64,000 nt of DNA from Frankia casuarinae (GTDB lineage Bacteria; Actinomycetota; Actinomycetes; Frankiales; Frankiaceae): the NCBI RefSeq assembly GCF_000013345.1, contig NC_007777.1, positions 1,116,001 to 1,180,000 on the forward strand, read 5' to 3'. The position numbers and the translations under genes are program-made. The stretch's first letter is position 1. Each line of letters begins with the position of its first letter. Positions 35,739 to 44,490 of the stretch are shown piece by piece. A model generated the notes under the pieces. The model did not search any database. It was not told where the DNA came from and worked only from the letters and a program-made list of their open reading frames with translations.

Positions 35739-36257
35739 TCAGTCCTGGGGCTGGGCGACGACCACCGCCGTGCGGGTGCCGTCCTTGACCGTCGCGCCCA
35801 CCCGGACCGTCGCCCCCGGGTGGAGGTCGGAGACCTTCGCGGCGTCCCCGTCGATCCGCAACCGGGTATCGGCGTTGATCACATAGGTGCCGACGTAGCC
35901 GTCCTCACTGGTGACCGTCAGGGAGGTGGGGCTCACCGCGGTCACCTTCCCGCGTTGCCCCGCCACTACCTGGAAGCCCTTGCCGGTTTTGACCGTTGCC
36001 TCACCGTGTACGCCGCCGCCGGCCCAGATGCCGCCATGGGGACGCAGCCCGTCGTGGGAACGCAGCCGGGCCTCGGCGAGTCGCGGATGGTCGCCCAGGA
36101 ACGTGTGGTCGGCTGGGGTGGCTGCTGCGCTGGCAGTCCGGTCCGAGGCAGCGGATGCGGCTGTCCCGCCGAACCCGAGCCCGACCCCCAACCCGAGCCC
36201 AAGCAGACCCGCTGCGGCGACCCCAGCACCCCATCGTCCGGTCAGGAAGCTGCGCAT
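35739..36257 (-). CDS. Secreted DUF5666-type protein
   Basis: 172 residues. A signal peptide is evident: MRSFLTGRWGAGVAAAGLLG, a long hydrophobic Gly/Leu-rich core and AASA cleavage region near residue 35-38. The mature C-terminal half, GQRGKVTAVSPTSLTVTSED then TYVINADTRLRIDG and VGATVKDGTRTAVVVAQ, is one DUF5666 OB-like beta domain. Role in the cell envelope unknown. The start at 36257 is chosen because it begins directly at the signal peptide. Confidence 0.75.
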   Translation of the reverse strand: MRSFLTGRWGAGVAAAGLLGLGLGVGLGFGGTAASAASDRTASAAATPADHTFLGDHPRLAEARLRSHDGLRPHGGIWAGGGVHGEATVKTGKGFQVVAGQRGKVTAVSPTSLTVTSEDGYVGTYVINADTRLRIDGDAAKVSDLHPGATVRVGATVKDGTRTAVVVAQPQD

Positions 36258-36440
36258 CTGTGTCGTCCTTCCGCGTCGCGTCACTACGCCGCGAACCGGT
36301 CGTCGGCCCTGAGCGGCGGCGATCGGCCGGGCGCCGCGCGCCACGGCGGCACGCGGTCGGAGCCCACGATGCGACAGCGAGATGTGAGCAACATGCGAGC
36401 GTGGTGCGAACCACGTGGAAGGCCGGATCCGCGCTACGCG

Positions 36441-37943
36441 CTAGACCCGGGACGGTTGCCGGCTGTCCTCGCCCTTGCCCTCGCCCTTGGCCTGCGGCTG
36501 CATCGGCACGATCGTCCGGGCCCCCGTCCAGGACGGCGCCTCCTGACTCGCGTGCGGGGGCAGGGAGGGCGCGAAGTCCGTTCCGAGGCGTTGGACCGCG
36601 ACCCGGGCGAAGATCTGCTGCTCGGTGACGGTACGTTCCGACCGGCCCCGGCCGATGAAGCTCACCGTCCAGTGAAGCAGGGTGGTCAGCCGGTGCTTGA
36701 ACCCGATGATGTAGACGAGGTGCACGGCCAGCCAGACGAGCCAGGCGAAGAAGCCGCTGAACTGCACCTTGCCAATGCTCGCCACCGCGCTGAACCGCGA
36801 GATGGTGGCCATGCTGCCCTTGTCATGGTATTCGAACGGCCGGCCCGTCTGCTTGCCGGCGACCCAGGCCTGGATCTCCTTGGCGGCGTGCCGGCCGCCC
36901 TGGATCGCGACCTGCGCCACGCCGGGCAGCCGGTTGAGGCTCGCCATGTCCCCGATGACGAACACCTCCGGATGACCCGGCAGGGTCAGGTCGGGCAGCA
37001 CCTCGATGCGGCCGGCGCGGTCGAGCCCCGCACCGGTCTGCTCGGCGAGCTGTCGGCCCAGCGGGCTCGCGGCAACGCCGGCGGCCCAGACCTTGCAGAC
37101 CGAGTCGATGCGCCGGCGGGTGCCGTCGCTGTCCTCGACGTCGATGCCGGTCGCGTCGACATTGACGACCTTGGCGCCCAGCTGCACATCGACGCCGATC
37201 TTGGTCAGCTTGTCGGCCGCCTTCGCGCCGAGCCGCTCGCCGAACGGCGGCAGGACGGCGGGTGCGGCGTCCAGCAGGATGACTCGGGCCTTGGCGGGGT
37301 CGATGCTGCGGAAGTCCCGCCGCAGGGTCCGGCGCGAGAGTTCCGCGATCTGCCCGGCCATCTCCACGCCGGTGGGGCCCGCCCCGACGACGACAAAGGT
37401 CAGCAACCGCTCCACGTCCGCGGGATCGGTGGACGCCTCGGCGAGCTCGAACATCCCGAAGATCCGGCCGCGCAGCTCGAGCGCGTCGTCGATGCTCTTC
37501 ATGCCCGGGGCGTGCGTGGCGAAATGGTCGTTGCCAAAGTACGACTGGCCCGCGCCCGCGGCGACGACGAGGCTGTCGTAGTGGTGCACGGTCGTGCGAC
37601 CCAGCAACTGGGACGTGACCGTTCTTGCGTTCACGTCGATGGTGGTCACCTCGCCGAGGACGACCTGCGCGTTGTCCTGCCGGCTCAGTACCTCACGGGT
37701 GGTCGGGGCGATCTCGCCCTCGGACAGGATACCCGTCGCCACCTGGTAGAGCAGCGGCTGGAACAGATGGTGCGTCGTCTTCGCGACGAGAGTGACCTCG
37801 ACCGGTGCTTTGCGGAGGGCCTGCGCGGTGAACAGACCTCCGAAGCCAGACCCGATGATCACTACTCGGTGCGGGGAGGTGCTTCGCTCCTCGAGCCGTT
37901 CCGGTTCGCCGGCCTGCCCTGTCTGGGCGCTGTCCGTGGTCAC
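36441..37943 (-). CDS. ndh: Type II NADH dehydrogenase (NDH-2)
   Basis: 500 residues. Two dinucleotide folds: FAD site VVIIGSGFGGLFTAQALRKA near the N-terminus and NADH site FVVVGAGPTGVEMAGQI (about residue 190). Between them QPLLYQVATGILSEGEIAPT, the signature linking flavin and quinone sites in NDH-2, and later VWAAGVAASPLGRQLAEQTG and FVIGDMASLNRLPGVAQVAI (FAD-binding GD). The C-terminal GFFAWLVWLAVHLVYIIGFK is the amphipathic membrane anchor. It transfers electrons from NADH to menaquinone without proton pumping. The GTG at 37943 follows GGAGAAGG; longer reading frames upstream are unsupported. Confidence 0.93.
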   Translation of the reverse strand: MTTDSAQTGQAGEPERLEERSTSPHRVVIIGSGFGGLFTAQALRKAPVEVTLVAKTTHHLFQPLLYQVATGILSEGEIAPTTREVLSRQDNAQVVLGEVTTIDVNARTVTSQLLGRTTVHHYDSLVVAAGAGQSYFGNDHFATHAPGMKSIDDALELRGRIFGMFELAEASTDPADVERLLTFVVVGAGPTGVEMAGQIAELSRRTLRRDFRSIDPAKARVILLDAAPAVLPPFGERLGAKAADKLTKIGVDVQLGAKVVNVDATGIDVEDSDGTRRRIDSVCKVWAAGVAASPLGRQLAEQTGAGLDRAGRIEVLPDLTLPGHPEVFVIGDMASLNRLPGVAQVAIQGGRHAAKEIQAWVAGKQTGRPFEYHDKGSMATISRFSAVASIGKVQFSGFFAWLVWLAVHLVYIIGFKHRLTTLLHWTVSFIGRGRSERTVTEQQIFARVAVQRLGTDFAPSLPPHASQEAPSWTGARTIVPMQPQAKGEGKGEDSRQPSRV

Positions 37944-38316
37944 GATCCTTCTCCGCTCAGCCTCTTGACTCCGGCGGTGCCCCTTGGCGCCGCGAAGACC
38001 ATATACCTGATGGTGCCGGCCCCCGGCTACTATTTTCCGCCGTATATCCGAGATGGGATCGTGTTTATCGTCACCTCCTGTCGCCGGATAGCATCGACGG
38101 GACATGTGGCATGCAACACAATTCGTGGGCGATTGATGCCTCGTCGAGTGATACGCCCAGTTCGGAGTGCGACCATGGGTGGGCACTGAAGATCGTGTCT
38201 GACCGGAAGGCGGCGGCGCAGGGCCGAACGGAAATACGGCGAACCGGCCCCGCGGACGCGGACGACCACCCGGTCCCTGGGCCCCGACGGCGGGGATCGG
38301 TCTGGCCAGAGCTATG
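37944..38316. other. Intergenic region upstream of ndh
   Basis: About 370 bases, locally AT-rich near 38000-38065 (TATTTTCCGCCGTATAT-like), likely holding the ndh promoter on the minus strand. No gene or RNA recognised. Confidence 0.4.
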
Positions 38317-38536
38317 ATCATGTTTTCTTCGTGCGGTGGATTTGACCGAGTGCACTTTCCGGGGGTCCGGTTTAGCGCATCAGTCTATTCGGACACTGCT
38401 TTCACCACCTGCACCTTCATTCGGTGCTCGTTCTTTGACGTGACGTTCGCGTCCTGCACGTTCACGGGCAGCGTTCACGGGCAGCGTGTTCGGCGGATGC
38501 ATCTTCGATCTCATGAAGATGGTCGGCGGGGATTAG
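38317..38536 (+). pseudogene. Pentapeptide-repeat protein disrupted by a 13-bp tandem duplication
   Basis: From 38317 the frame gives VHFPGV RFSAS VYSDT AFTTC TFIRC SFFDV TFASC TFTGS, a run of pentapeptide repeats with F or L at the central position, which fold into a right-handed square helix. At 38461-38486 the 13 bases TTCACGGGCAGCG occur twice in tandem; this shifts the frame. Removing one copy restores VFGGC IFDLM KMVGGD and a TAG at 38534, a natural end. So a recent slippage event probably broke a small gene of about 68 codons. The family can mimic DNA, but no function is implied at this size. Confidence 0.7.
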
Positions 38537-38593
38537 TCCTTCGTGGGTCTGCCCCGAGCGGGCCCGGGGAGGATTGCGGACCCGGGGAGAATC

Positions 38594-39637
38594 TCAGTCC
38601 CGCAGCGGATCATGGGCAAAGGCCCGCATCCCCTCGGCGAAGTCGACCCGCGGCCGGTAGCCGAGAAGATCGCCTGCTCGGGCCGAGGAGGCTGCGATAT
38701 GGCGGACGTCGCCGACCCGGGAGGTGCCGGTCACGACGGGCCTCGGACCGCCGAAGGCACGAGCCAGCGCGTCCGCCATGTCCCCGACGGTGTGGGGATC
38801 ACCGGAGCCGATGTTGAGGGGAACCAGCCGGCCAGGTGCCTGCGGCTGGCCGGACGCCAGCAGGTTAGCCCGCGCGACGTCGTGGACGTGCACGAAATCC
38901 CTCAGCTGCCGGCCGTCCTCGAAGACCCGCGGGGCCCGCCCGTGTTCCAGCGCACTGCGGAAGATCGACGCGACGCCGGCGTAGGGGGTGTCCCGGGGCA
39001 TCCGCGGACCGTAGACGTTGTGGTAGCGCAGTGCCACGGCGGTTCCGCCGGTTTCCGCCGCCCACGCCGCCGCGAGATGCTCCTGGGCGACCTTGGTCGC
39101 CGCGTACGCGTTGCGGGGATCCAGGGGGGCGTCCTCGTGGACCACGATGGGCGCGAGCGGCCGGTGGCACCGTGGGCACGGCGGCTCGAAACGGCCCGCG
39201 TCCAGCTCGGCGGCCTGCCGTGGTCCGGGGCGCACTGGTCCGTCCGTCGGGCAGCGGTAACCACCCTCGCCGTAGACCACCATGGAGCTCGCCAGGACCA
39301 GTCGCCCCACCCCGGCGCGGGCCATCGCCGCGAGCAGGACCGCGGTGCCGAGATCGTTGTTCGTGGCATACGCCGGAAGGTCGTCCAGATCAACCCCCAG
39401 ACCCACCATGGCGGCCTGGTGGCATACGACATCGATCCCGCTCAGTGCCTCGGCGACCTGGTCCCGATCGGTCACGTCCCCAACGATCATCTCGGCGGCG
39501 TTGTTGACCTGGGGCTTCGTCCGGTGCACCGCCGGAAGCAGGGCGTCGAGGATCCTGACCTCGTCGCCCGCCGCGACCAGCGCGTCAACAACGTGAGAAC
39601 CGATGAAGCCGGCGCCACCGGTGACGAGAACCCGCAT
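38594..39637 (-). CDS. NAD-dependent sugar epimerase/dehydratase with a cysteine-rich insertion
   Basis: 347 residues, short-chain extended SDR. NAD site VLVTGGAGFIGSHVVDALVA, the VCHQAAMVGLG segment, catalytic Ser in SSMVVYGEGGY, and YAATK with the catalytic Tyr and Lys, then ALRYHNVYGPRMPRDTPYAG and the sugar-binding RDFVHVHDVARAN. Between the Ser and Tyr regions lies an insertion with CPTDG and FEPPCPRCHRPL, four Cys/His residues that could hold a metal and which most UDP-glucose 4-epimerases lack. It is probably a nucleotide-sugar 4-epimerase or dehydratase feeding the neighbouring glycosyltransferases. Confidence 0.9.
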   Translation of the reverse strand: MRVLVTGGAGFIGSHVVDALVAAGDEVRILDALLPAVHRTKPQVNNAAEMIVGDVTDRDQVAEALSGIDVVCHQAAMVGLGVDLDDLPAYATNNDLGTAVLLAAMARAGVGRLVLASSMVVYGEGGYRCPTDGPVRPGPRQAAELDAGRFEPPCPRCHRPLAPIVVHEDAPLDPRNAYAATKVAQEHLAAAWAAETGGTAVALRYHNVYGPRMPRDTPYAGVASIFRSALEHGRAPRVFEDGRQLRDFVHVHDVARANLLASGQPQAPGRLVPLNIGSGDPHTVGDMADALARAFGGPRPVVTGTSRVGDVRHIAASSARAGDLLGYRPRVDFAEGMRAFAHDPLRD

Positions 39638-39742
39638 GACGCTGACGCTAACGGTGCCGGGACGCGCCGGATCTTACGAACCACGGAACGTCTCCAGCCC
39701 GGCCCGGCCCGTGCCGTCGCAACCCCGGGCGGCGTCCGGACG

Positions 39743-40882
39743 TCAGGACGTGGGAAGCGCGACGACGAAGCGGCAGCCCTCCCGATGGTTGTGCACGGTG
39801 ACGTCGCCCCCGTGCGCCTCGACGATGCCACGGACGATCGCGAGGCCGATCCCCGACCGCATCCGTGGCTGGTGCGGATGGTCGTCACCACCGGGGGTCC
39901 GGGCCGACTCGCCCCGGAATCCGAGGTCGAACACGCGGGGCAGCTCCTCCTGCGGGATGCCGCCGCACCGGTCCGCCACGGCGAAGACCGCCCGGTCGGC
40001 GTCCGCGGTAGCGGTGATCTCCACCGTTCCGTCGTCGGGGGTGTGCCTGATGGCGTTGACGAGGAGATTGGTCAGCACGCGCCCCACCTCGGCCGCGTCG
40101 GCGTCAACGTACCCGGCGTGGTCGGCCCGCCCGTTGACGACGACTCCCTTGGCCCGCGCGATCGGGTCCACCGCGGCGATCGCGTCCGAGACGACGTCGG
40201 CGACGCGCACCTTCTCCAGACTCAGCCGCAGCGCACCGGCCTGCAGCCGGGCCAGTTCGAACAGGTCGTCGACCATGCCGGTCAGCCGCTCGGCGTCGGC
40301 GAGCATCAGCCGGTGGTAGCGGGCCGTCGTCTCGGCGTCCGTGACCAGGCCGTCCTGCAGGGCCTCGGCCGTCGCCCGGATTCCCGCGAGCGGGGTTCTC
40401 AGGTCATGACTGATCCAGGCCACCAGCTCGCGGCGACTTGCCTCCAGTGCCCGTTCCCGTTCCCGCGCCTCGACGAGGCGGACATGGGTCGCGTCCAGGG
40501 TCGTCGCCAGCGCGCCGAGCTCGGCGGTCGGAACACGGTCGGCGCCGTGATAGCCCGGCTCGCCCAGGGCCGCCGTCGCCCGGGTCAGCGTCCCGATCGC
40601 CGCCACGACCGGGCCACCCAGGCGCACCGCGGATGCCGACGCCACCACCGCCGACACGACCACCACGATGAGCACGACCCGCAAGTCATGATCGGAGAGG
40701 AACATTGCCTGTGCCGTGCCGGCGACCCCCACCGTCACCGCGACGACCGGTATCACGCTCAATGACGCTGCTGTCGCCCACAATGGCCGCCTCCGGAGCG
40801 CCCGCAGCAACGGCAGGCCGGTGAGCGCGGCCGCCGTCGAACAGCCGAGCGCGATCCCCATGACCTCCAGGTCGGCGTTCAT
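39743..40882 (-). CDS. Sensor histidine kinase
   Basis: 379 residues. Two to three N-terminal membrane helices (LWATAASLSVIPVVAVTVGV, VVLIVVVVSAVVASASAVRL) with almost no extracytoplasmic domain, then a HAMP-like segment, the HisKA phosphoacceptor in RELVAWISHDLRTPLAGIRA, and HATPase_c boxes N (RVLTNLLVNAIRHTP), G1 (VADRCGGIPQEELPRVFDLG) and G2 (RSGIGLAIVRGIVEAHGG). Lack of a sensor domain suggests intramembrane sensing. It follows the response regulator by 64 bases on the same strand, so the two form an operon. Confidence 0.93.
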   Translation of the reverse strand: MNADLEVMGIALGCSTAAALTGLPLLRALRRRPLWATAASLSVIPVVAVTVGVAGTAQAMFLSDHDLRVVLIVVVVSAVVASASAVRLGGPVVAAIGTLTRATAALGEPGYHGADRVPTAELGALATTLDATHVRLVEARERERALEASRRELVAWISHDLRTPLAGIRATAEALQDGLVTDAETTARYHRLMLADAERLTGMVDDLFELARLQAGALRLSLEKVRVADVVSDAIAAVDPIARAKGVVVNGRADHAGYVDADAAEVGRVLTNLLVNAIRHTPDDGTVEITATADADRAVFAVADRCGGIPQEELPRVFDLGFRGESARTPGGDDHPHQPRMRSGIGLAIVRGIVEAHGGDVTVHNHREGCRFVVALPTS

Positions 40883-40946
40883 CGGGGCCTCGCTCTCGCT
40901 CGCAGCCCGCCCGTGGGGTCGTCGTCCCGCCGCACCGCCTCGGGTC

Positions 40947-41750
40947 TCATCCTCGGTGTCGTCCCTCGTCCGGTGCCGCCACCTGTCCGGTGGGGGTGCT
41001 GTCGGGGCGCGGGGTGCTGTCGGGGCGCGGGGTGCTGTCGGGGCGCGGGGTGCTGTCGGGGCGCGGGGTGCCGGGATCGTAGCGGTACCCGACCCCCCAC
41101 ACCGTGACAAGCATCCGGGGCGCGGTCGGATCATCCTCGATCTTCTCCCGCAGTCGACGGATGTGCACGGTGACCGTCGAGGGGTCGCCATAGCTCCATC
41201 CCCACACGTGTTCGAGCAGCTCGCCCCGGGTGAAGGCCCGGCCGGGCCGGCGCAGCAGGAAGGCCAGCAGATCGAACTCGCGCACCGTCAGCCCGAGCGG
41301 AACCCCGTGCCGGGTGGCGGTCCGCGCGGCCGCGTCGACGACGAGGGTGCCGGCCCGCAGGACGCCGGCTTCCGCGCCCGGCACCGTCTCGTTCGCCCGC
41401 CGCAGCACCGACTGCACGCGCAGGGTCAGCTCCCGCGGCGAGAACGGCTTGGTCACGTAGTCGTCGGCGCCGATCTCCAGACCGGTGATGCGATCCGACT
41501 CGTCGGCACGTGCGGTCAGCATGATCACTGGTACCGGTCGGTGCGCCCGGAGCCGGCGGAACACCTCGATGCCATCGAGACCGGGCAGCATCAGGTCGAG
41601 GACGACGAGGTCCGGTGGGGTTGTCTCGGCCACCCGCAGGGCCGTGGGTCCGTCCGCGGCGCGGTCGACGTCGAAGCCGGCGTTGCGCAGGTAGCGGTCA
41701 ACCACCTCGGAGACGAGGGCGTCGTCGTCAACGACGAGCACACGGGCCAC
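40947..41750 (-). CDS. OmpR-family response regulator
   Basis: 267 residues. Receiver: VLVVDDDALVSEVV (acidic pocket), phospho-accepting Asp in LVVLDLMLPGLDGIEVF, Thr and Lys in PVIMLTARADE and DYVTKPFSPREL. DNA-binding winged helix: LGLTVREFDLLAFLLRRPGR, FTRGELLEHVWGW, STVTVHIRRLREKIEDDP and MLVTVWGVGYRYDP. The C-terminus is extended by four TPRPDS repeats. GTG at 41750 begins directly at the receiver domain. The divergent glycosyltransferase gene is a natural target. Confidence 0.94.
   Translation of the reverse strand: MARVLVVDDDALVSEVVDRYLRNAGFDVDRAADGPTALRVAETTPPDLVVLDLMLPGLDGIEVFRRLRAHRPVPVIMLTARADESDRITGLEIGADDYVTKPFSPRELTLRVQSVLRRANETVPGAEAGVLRAGTLVVDAAARTATRHGVPLGLTVREFDLLAFLLRRPGRAFTRGELLEHVWGWSYGDPSTVTVHIRRLREKIEDDPTAPRMLVTVWGVGYRYDPGTPRPDSTPRPDSTPRPDSTPRPDSTPTGQVAAPDEGRHRG
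40993..41064 (-). repeat. 18-bp coding minisatellite, 4 copies (TPRPDS)
   Basis: Four identical units form a disordered tail after the winged-helix domain of the response regulator. Frame-neutral. Confidence 0.97.
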
Positions 41751-41938
41751 CCAGCCACGATAGGTAAGGCGACGGCCGTCCCGGCCATGATCGGTTCGGA
41801 TGTCTCCGCTTCGTAATGCTCCGCTTCGTCGTGCTCGTCGTGCTCGTCGTCGTGTCCGTGCCGAGCCGCCGGACGGGACCCGGGCATTCCTTGTTTCGTA
41901 AGGGTTGATCACGCGCGGACGGCACTACAGTCCCGATC
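41751..41938. promoter_or_regulatory. Divergent promoter region between response regulator and glycosyltransferase
   Basis: 188 bases that must carry both promoters. GTGCTCGTCGTGCTCGTCGTCG-like short repeats occur on the plus strand at about 41828-41855, but no symmetrical operator is evident. Confidence 0.4.
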
Positions 41939-42619
41939 ATGTTCACGCAACGTAGTGGGATCGGGGCCTCCGTCGACGTCGTCCTGCCCTGCCTGGACGA
42001 GGCCGGGGCGTTACCTTGGGTGTTGGACCGGATGCCCGTCGACTATCGGCCGATCGTCGCGGACAACGGATCGCGCGACGGCTCCCGCCAGGTGGCGCTG
42101 GAACGCGGGGCGGTCGTCGTTGACGTGCCCGAGCGCGGCTACGGCGCCGCCGTGCACGCCGGGCTGCTCGCTGCGGACGCCGACGTGGTCGGCGTGTGCG
42201 ACGCGGACGCATCCCTCGACCCCGCCGAGCTTCCCGGTCTCGTCACGCAGTTGCTGGCCGGCCGGGCCGATCTGGTTCTCGGTCGCCGTCGCCCGACCTC
42301 GATGCGGGCCTGGCCGCCGCACGCCCGACTCGGGAACGCGGTGGTCGCCGGGCGGCTGCGCCGGCACGGCGTTCCCGTCCATGATCTGGGCCCGATGCGG
42401 GTGGCCCGCCGGGAGGACCTGCTCCGACTGCCCGTCGCCGACCGCCGGTTCGGCTATCCGCTGGAACTGCTGCTGCGGGCGGCCCAGGCCGGTTGGCGGA
42501 TAGTCGAGACCGACGTGGCCTACACCCCTCGGGTCGGGCGCTCCAAGGTGACCGGGACACCGCTCGGCGCCGCCCGGACGGCCCGGGACATGTCCGCCCT
42601 GTTGGCGAGCCTCCGGTGA
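41939..42619 (+). CDS. Soluble GT2 glycosyltransferase, polyprenol-phosphate type
   Basis: 226 residues without membrane helices. VDVVLPCLDEAGALPWVLDR, VADNGSRDGSRQVALERGA and VGVCDADASLDPAELPG (DxD metal site), then DLVLGRRRPTSMRAW and RFGYPLELLLRAAQAGWRIV. Resembles TIGR04283-like and dolichol-phosphate-glucose synthase-like GT2 enzymes that pair with TIGR04282 proteins, and one follows directly with a 4-base overlap. The sugar is unknown. Confidence 0.88.
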   Translation: MFTQRSGIGASVDVVLPCLDEAGALPWVLDRMPVDYRPIVADNGSRDGSRQVALERGAVVVDVPERGYGAAVHAGLLAADADVVGVCDADASLDPAELPGLVTQLLAGRADLVLGRRRPTSMRAWPPHARLGNAVVAGRLRRHGVPVHDLGPMRVARREDLLRLPVADRRFGYPLELLLRAAQAGWRIVETDVAYTPRVGRSKVTGTPLGAARTARDMSALLASLR

Positions 42620-43353
42620 GGCTGCTCGTGATGGCGAAGGAGCCGGTACCTGGGCGGGTCAAGACCCGCCTCACGCCGCCCCTGCGCCCGGACCAGGCGG
42701 CGGCCGTCGCGGCGGCCGCGCTCGCGGACACGCTGGCCGCGGTTGAGGAGCTGACTCGCCTGCCCGGGTTCGACGCACTGCGCCCGGTCCTCGTCCTCGA
42801 CGGCGCGGTCGGCCCATGGCTGGAGACCTCGTTCGCACGAATCCCGGCCGGACGAATCCCGGCCGGACGAACCCCGGGCGGACGAACCCCGGGCGGACGA
42901 ATCGCGATCGAAGTGATGCCGCAGGTGTCGGGGCCGTTCGACGTCCGGCTCGCCGCCGCCTTCGACGCCGGCACCGAGCCGACCCTGCTCATCGGGATGG
43001 ACACTCCCCAGGTGACCGCAGCCCTGCTCGCCTCCGCCTGCCACGCGCTGCACGCGACCGACGCGGTGTTCGGTCCCGCCGCGGACGGGGGATGGTGGGC
43101 ACTCGGCCTGACCACCCCCGACGGCGATCTTCTCCGTGGCGTGCCGACCTCGCGCCCGGACACCGGCGCACGGCAGCGGGCCCGCCTGTCCGAAGCCGGC
43201 CTGACGGTCACAACCCTGCCGACGGTGCGTGACGTCGACACCATGGCCGACGCCGACGCGGTCGCCCGGCTCGTGCCCGGTGGACGCTTCGCCGCGGCGC
43301 TGCGCGCCACGCACGGGGATCGCATCGCCGCCGGCCGGGCCACCGCGTGTTGA
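42616..43353 (+). CDS. TIGR04282/DUF2064-family glycosyltransferase-like protein
   Basis: 245 residues, starting VRLLVMAKEPVPGRVKTRLT, a signature shared with CofC/MobA-like nucleotidyltransferases (MAK-PxxGxxKTRL). Later LLIGMDTPQVTAALLASACH and DAVFGPAADGGWWALGL carry the family D-P and G-AxDGG-W motifs. Named for arsenosugar biosynthesis loci, but no ArsM or radical SAM partner is present here. GTG 42616 overlaps the previous stop. A repeat insertion (RIPAG and RTPGG units, 42838-42902) lies in a surface loop. Confidence 0.85.
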   Translation: MRLLVMAKEPVPGRVKTRLTPPLRPDQAAAVAAAALADTLAAVEELTRLPGFDALRPVLVLDGAVGPWLETSFARIPAGRIPAGRTPGGRTPGGRIAIEVMPQVSGPFDVRLAAAFDAGTEPTLLIGMDTPQVTAALLASACHALHATDAVFGPAADGGWWALGLTTPDGDLLRGVPTSRPDTGARQRARLSEAGLTVTTLPTVRDVDTMADADAVARLVPGGRFAAALRATHGDRIAAGRATAC

Positions 43354-44072
43354 CCGGCGTCCCCGACGGCCGGTGGGGACCGACGACCGTCTACGAGGCG
43401 GGACTGCGCTCCGCCGGTGGACAGCTGTGGATGCGCCGTCCCGACGGGCGACGCGACCCGCTGCCGGTGAACCGCTGGCGTGGCACCCTGTCCCCGGCGG
43501 CGTCGACCCCGCCCACCTGGTCCACCTGGTCCACCGGGGCGCTGTCCCCCGGGGATCTGTCGTTGTTGCGTCACTGCGGCGGCCCGACCCTCGACGTCGG
43601 CTGCGGGCCCGGCCGGCTCGCGGCCGCGCTCGCGGCCCGCGGGGTGCCGGCCCTCGGCATCGACGTCGCGCCGTTCGCGGTGCACCTTACCCGGCGGGCC
43701 GGTGTGCCGGCACTACGGCGGGACGTGTTCGGCCGGGTGCCTGCCGAGGGACGATGGGTCGCGCTGCTGCTTGCCGACGGAAACATCGGCATCGGCGGCG
43801 ACCCGACCCGGTTGTTGCGCCGGGCCGGGGAACTCCTCGCCCCCTCCGGCCGGGTGCTCGTCGAACTCGAACCGCCGGGCACCCAGACCGGTCCGATGCG
43901 GGTCCGGCTGGAGGACGCGACCGGCCGGGTGTCGCGGCCCTTCTCCTGGTGCCTGGTGGACGGGGACGATCTGACCGGCATCGCGCCGGACGCCGGACTG
44001 CTGATCACCCGGACCTGGTGCGACGCCGGTCGGCACTTCGCCGCGCTGCGCCGGCGTCTCCCGACTGGATGA
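43347..44072 (+). CDS. Class I SAM-dependent methyltransferase
   Basis: 241 residues. SAM motif I GGPTLDVGCGPGRLAAALAA (about residue 76), motif II ALGIDVAPFAVHL, then GRWVALLLADGNIGIGGDPT and LLAPSGRVLVELEPPG. GTG at 43347 overlaps the preceding gene by seven bases, so the three genes GT2, TIGR04282 and methyltransferase are one transcript. The start is chosen for that overlap. Its 3' end overlaps the converging gene by 68 bases. Confidence 0.88.
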   Translation: MLTGVPDGRWGPTTVYEAGLRSAGGQLWMRRPDGRRDPLPVNRWRGTLSPAASTPPTWSTWSTGALSPGDLSLLRHCGGPTLDVGCGPGRLAAALAARGVPALGIDVAPFAVHLTRRAGVPALRRDVFGRVPAEGRWVALLLADGNIGIGGDPTRLLRRAGELLAPSGRVLVELEPPGTQTGPMRVRLEDATGRVSRPFSWCLVDGDDLTGIAPDAGLLITRTWCDAGRHFAALRRRLPTG

Positions 44073-44490
44073 TTCCCCGCCGGGCGCGGACCGCCCGACT
44101 CACCATGAGGGCCGCCGCGCCGGCCCAGACCACTGCGAGAACGAGCGCGAGGTTGCGTCCGTACGGCAGCGGGTTCACCGTCGGGTTCCCAGGGTCCCCG
44201 CCGTAGCCACGCCACAGCGGTAGCGACGACAGGGCGACCGCCGCACTCACCAGCAGTGCGCCCTGTGCGACGGACCGGTAGGGCGGTGGGACCAACCGGG
44301 TGAGCAGGAAGCCGACGAGCATCGTCGCGGGCACGAGCAACGCGTCATGGACCAGGACCCCGCCGATCAGCCAGACCACGGTGTTCGGCGGCCGGGTGGC
44401 CTGCTGGTGGGTGAGCACGCCGTCGACCCCGTAACCAATCGCGGCCAGCCCGGCCGCCACCGCGACACCGCGCAGCACGACGGCGTTCAT
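44005..44490 (-). CDS. Small membrane protein
   Basis: 161 residues, four predicted helices (VAVAAGLAAIGYGVDGVL, VWLIGGVLVHDALLVPATML, QGALLVSAAVALSSLPLW, NLALVLAVVWAGAAALMVS). No family name recognised; short proteins of this type often follow sulfite-oxidase-like genes in actinobacteria. Its start overlaps the preceding stop (ATGA), so translation is coupled, and its last 22 codons overlap the converging methyltransferase gene. Confidence 0.7.
   Translation of the reverse strand: MNAVVLRGVAVAAGLAAIGYGVDGVLTHQQATRPPNTVVWLIGGVLVHDALLVPATMLVGFLLTRLVPPPYRSVAQGALLVSAAVALSSLPLWRGYGGDPGNPTVNPLPYGRNLALVLAVVWAGAAALMVSRAVRARRGIIQSGDAGAARRSADRRRTRSG

Noticed and set aside
35820-38189. 789-codon plus-strand frame across the DUF5666 and NDH-2 genes
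   Set aside because: Runs antisense through two recognisable genes and their spacer; no motif of its own.
38543-40765. 740-codon plus-strand frame opposite epimerase and histidine kinase
   Set aside because: Antisense shadow across two genes with clear catalytic motifs.
41939-43353. Arsenosugar biosynthesis cluster
   Set aside because: Only TIGR04282-like and GT2 proteins are present; no arsenic methyltransferase or radical SAM enzyme nearby.
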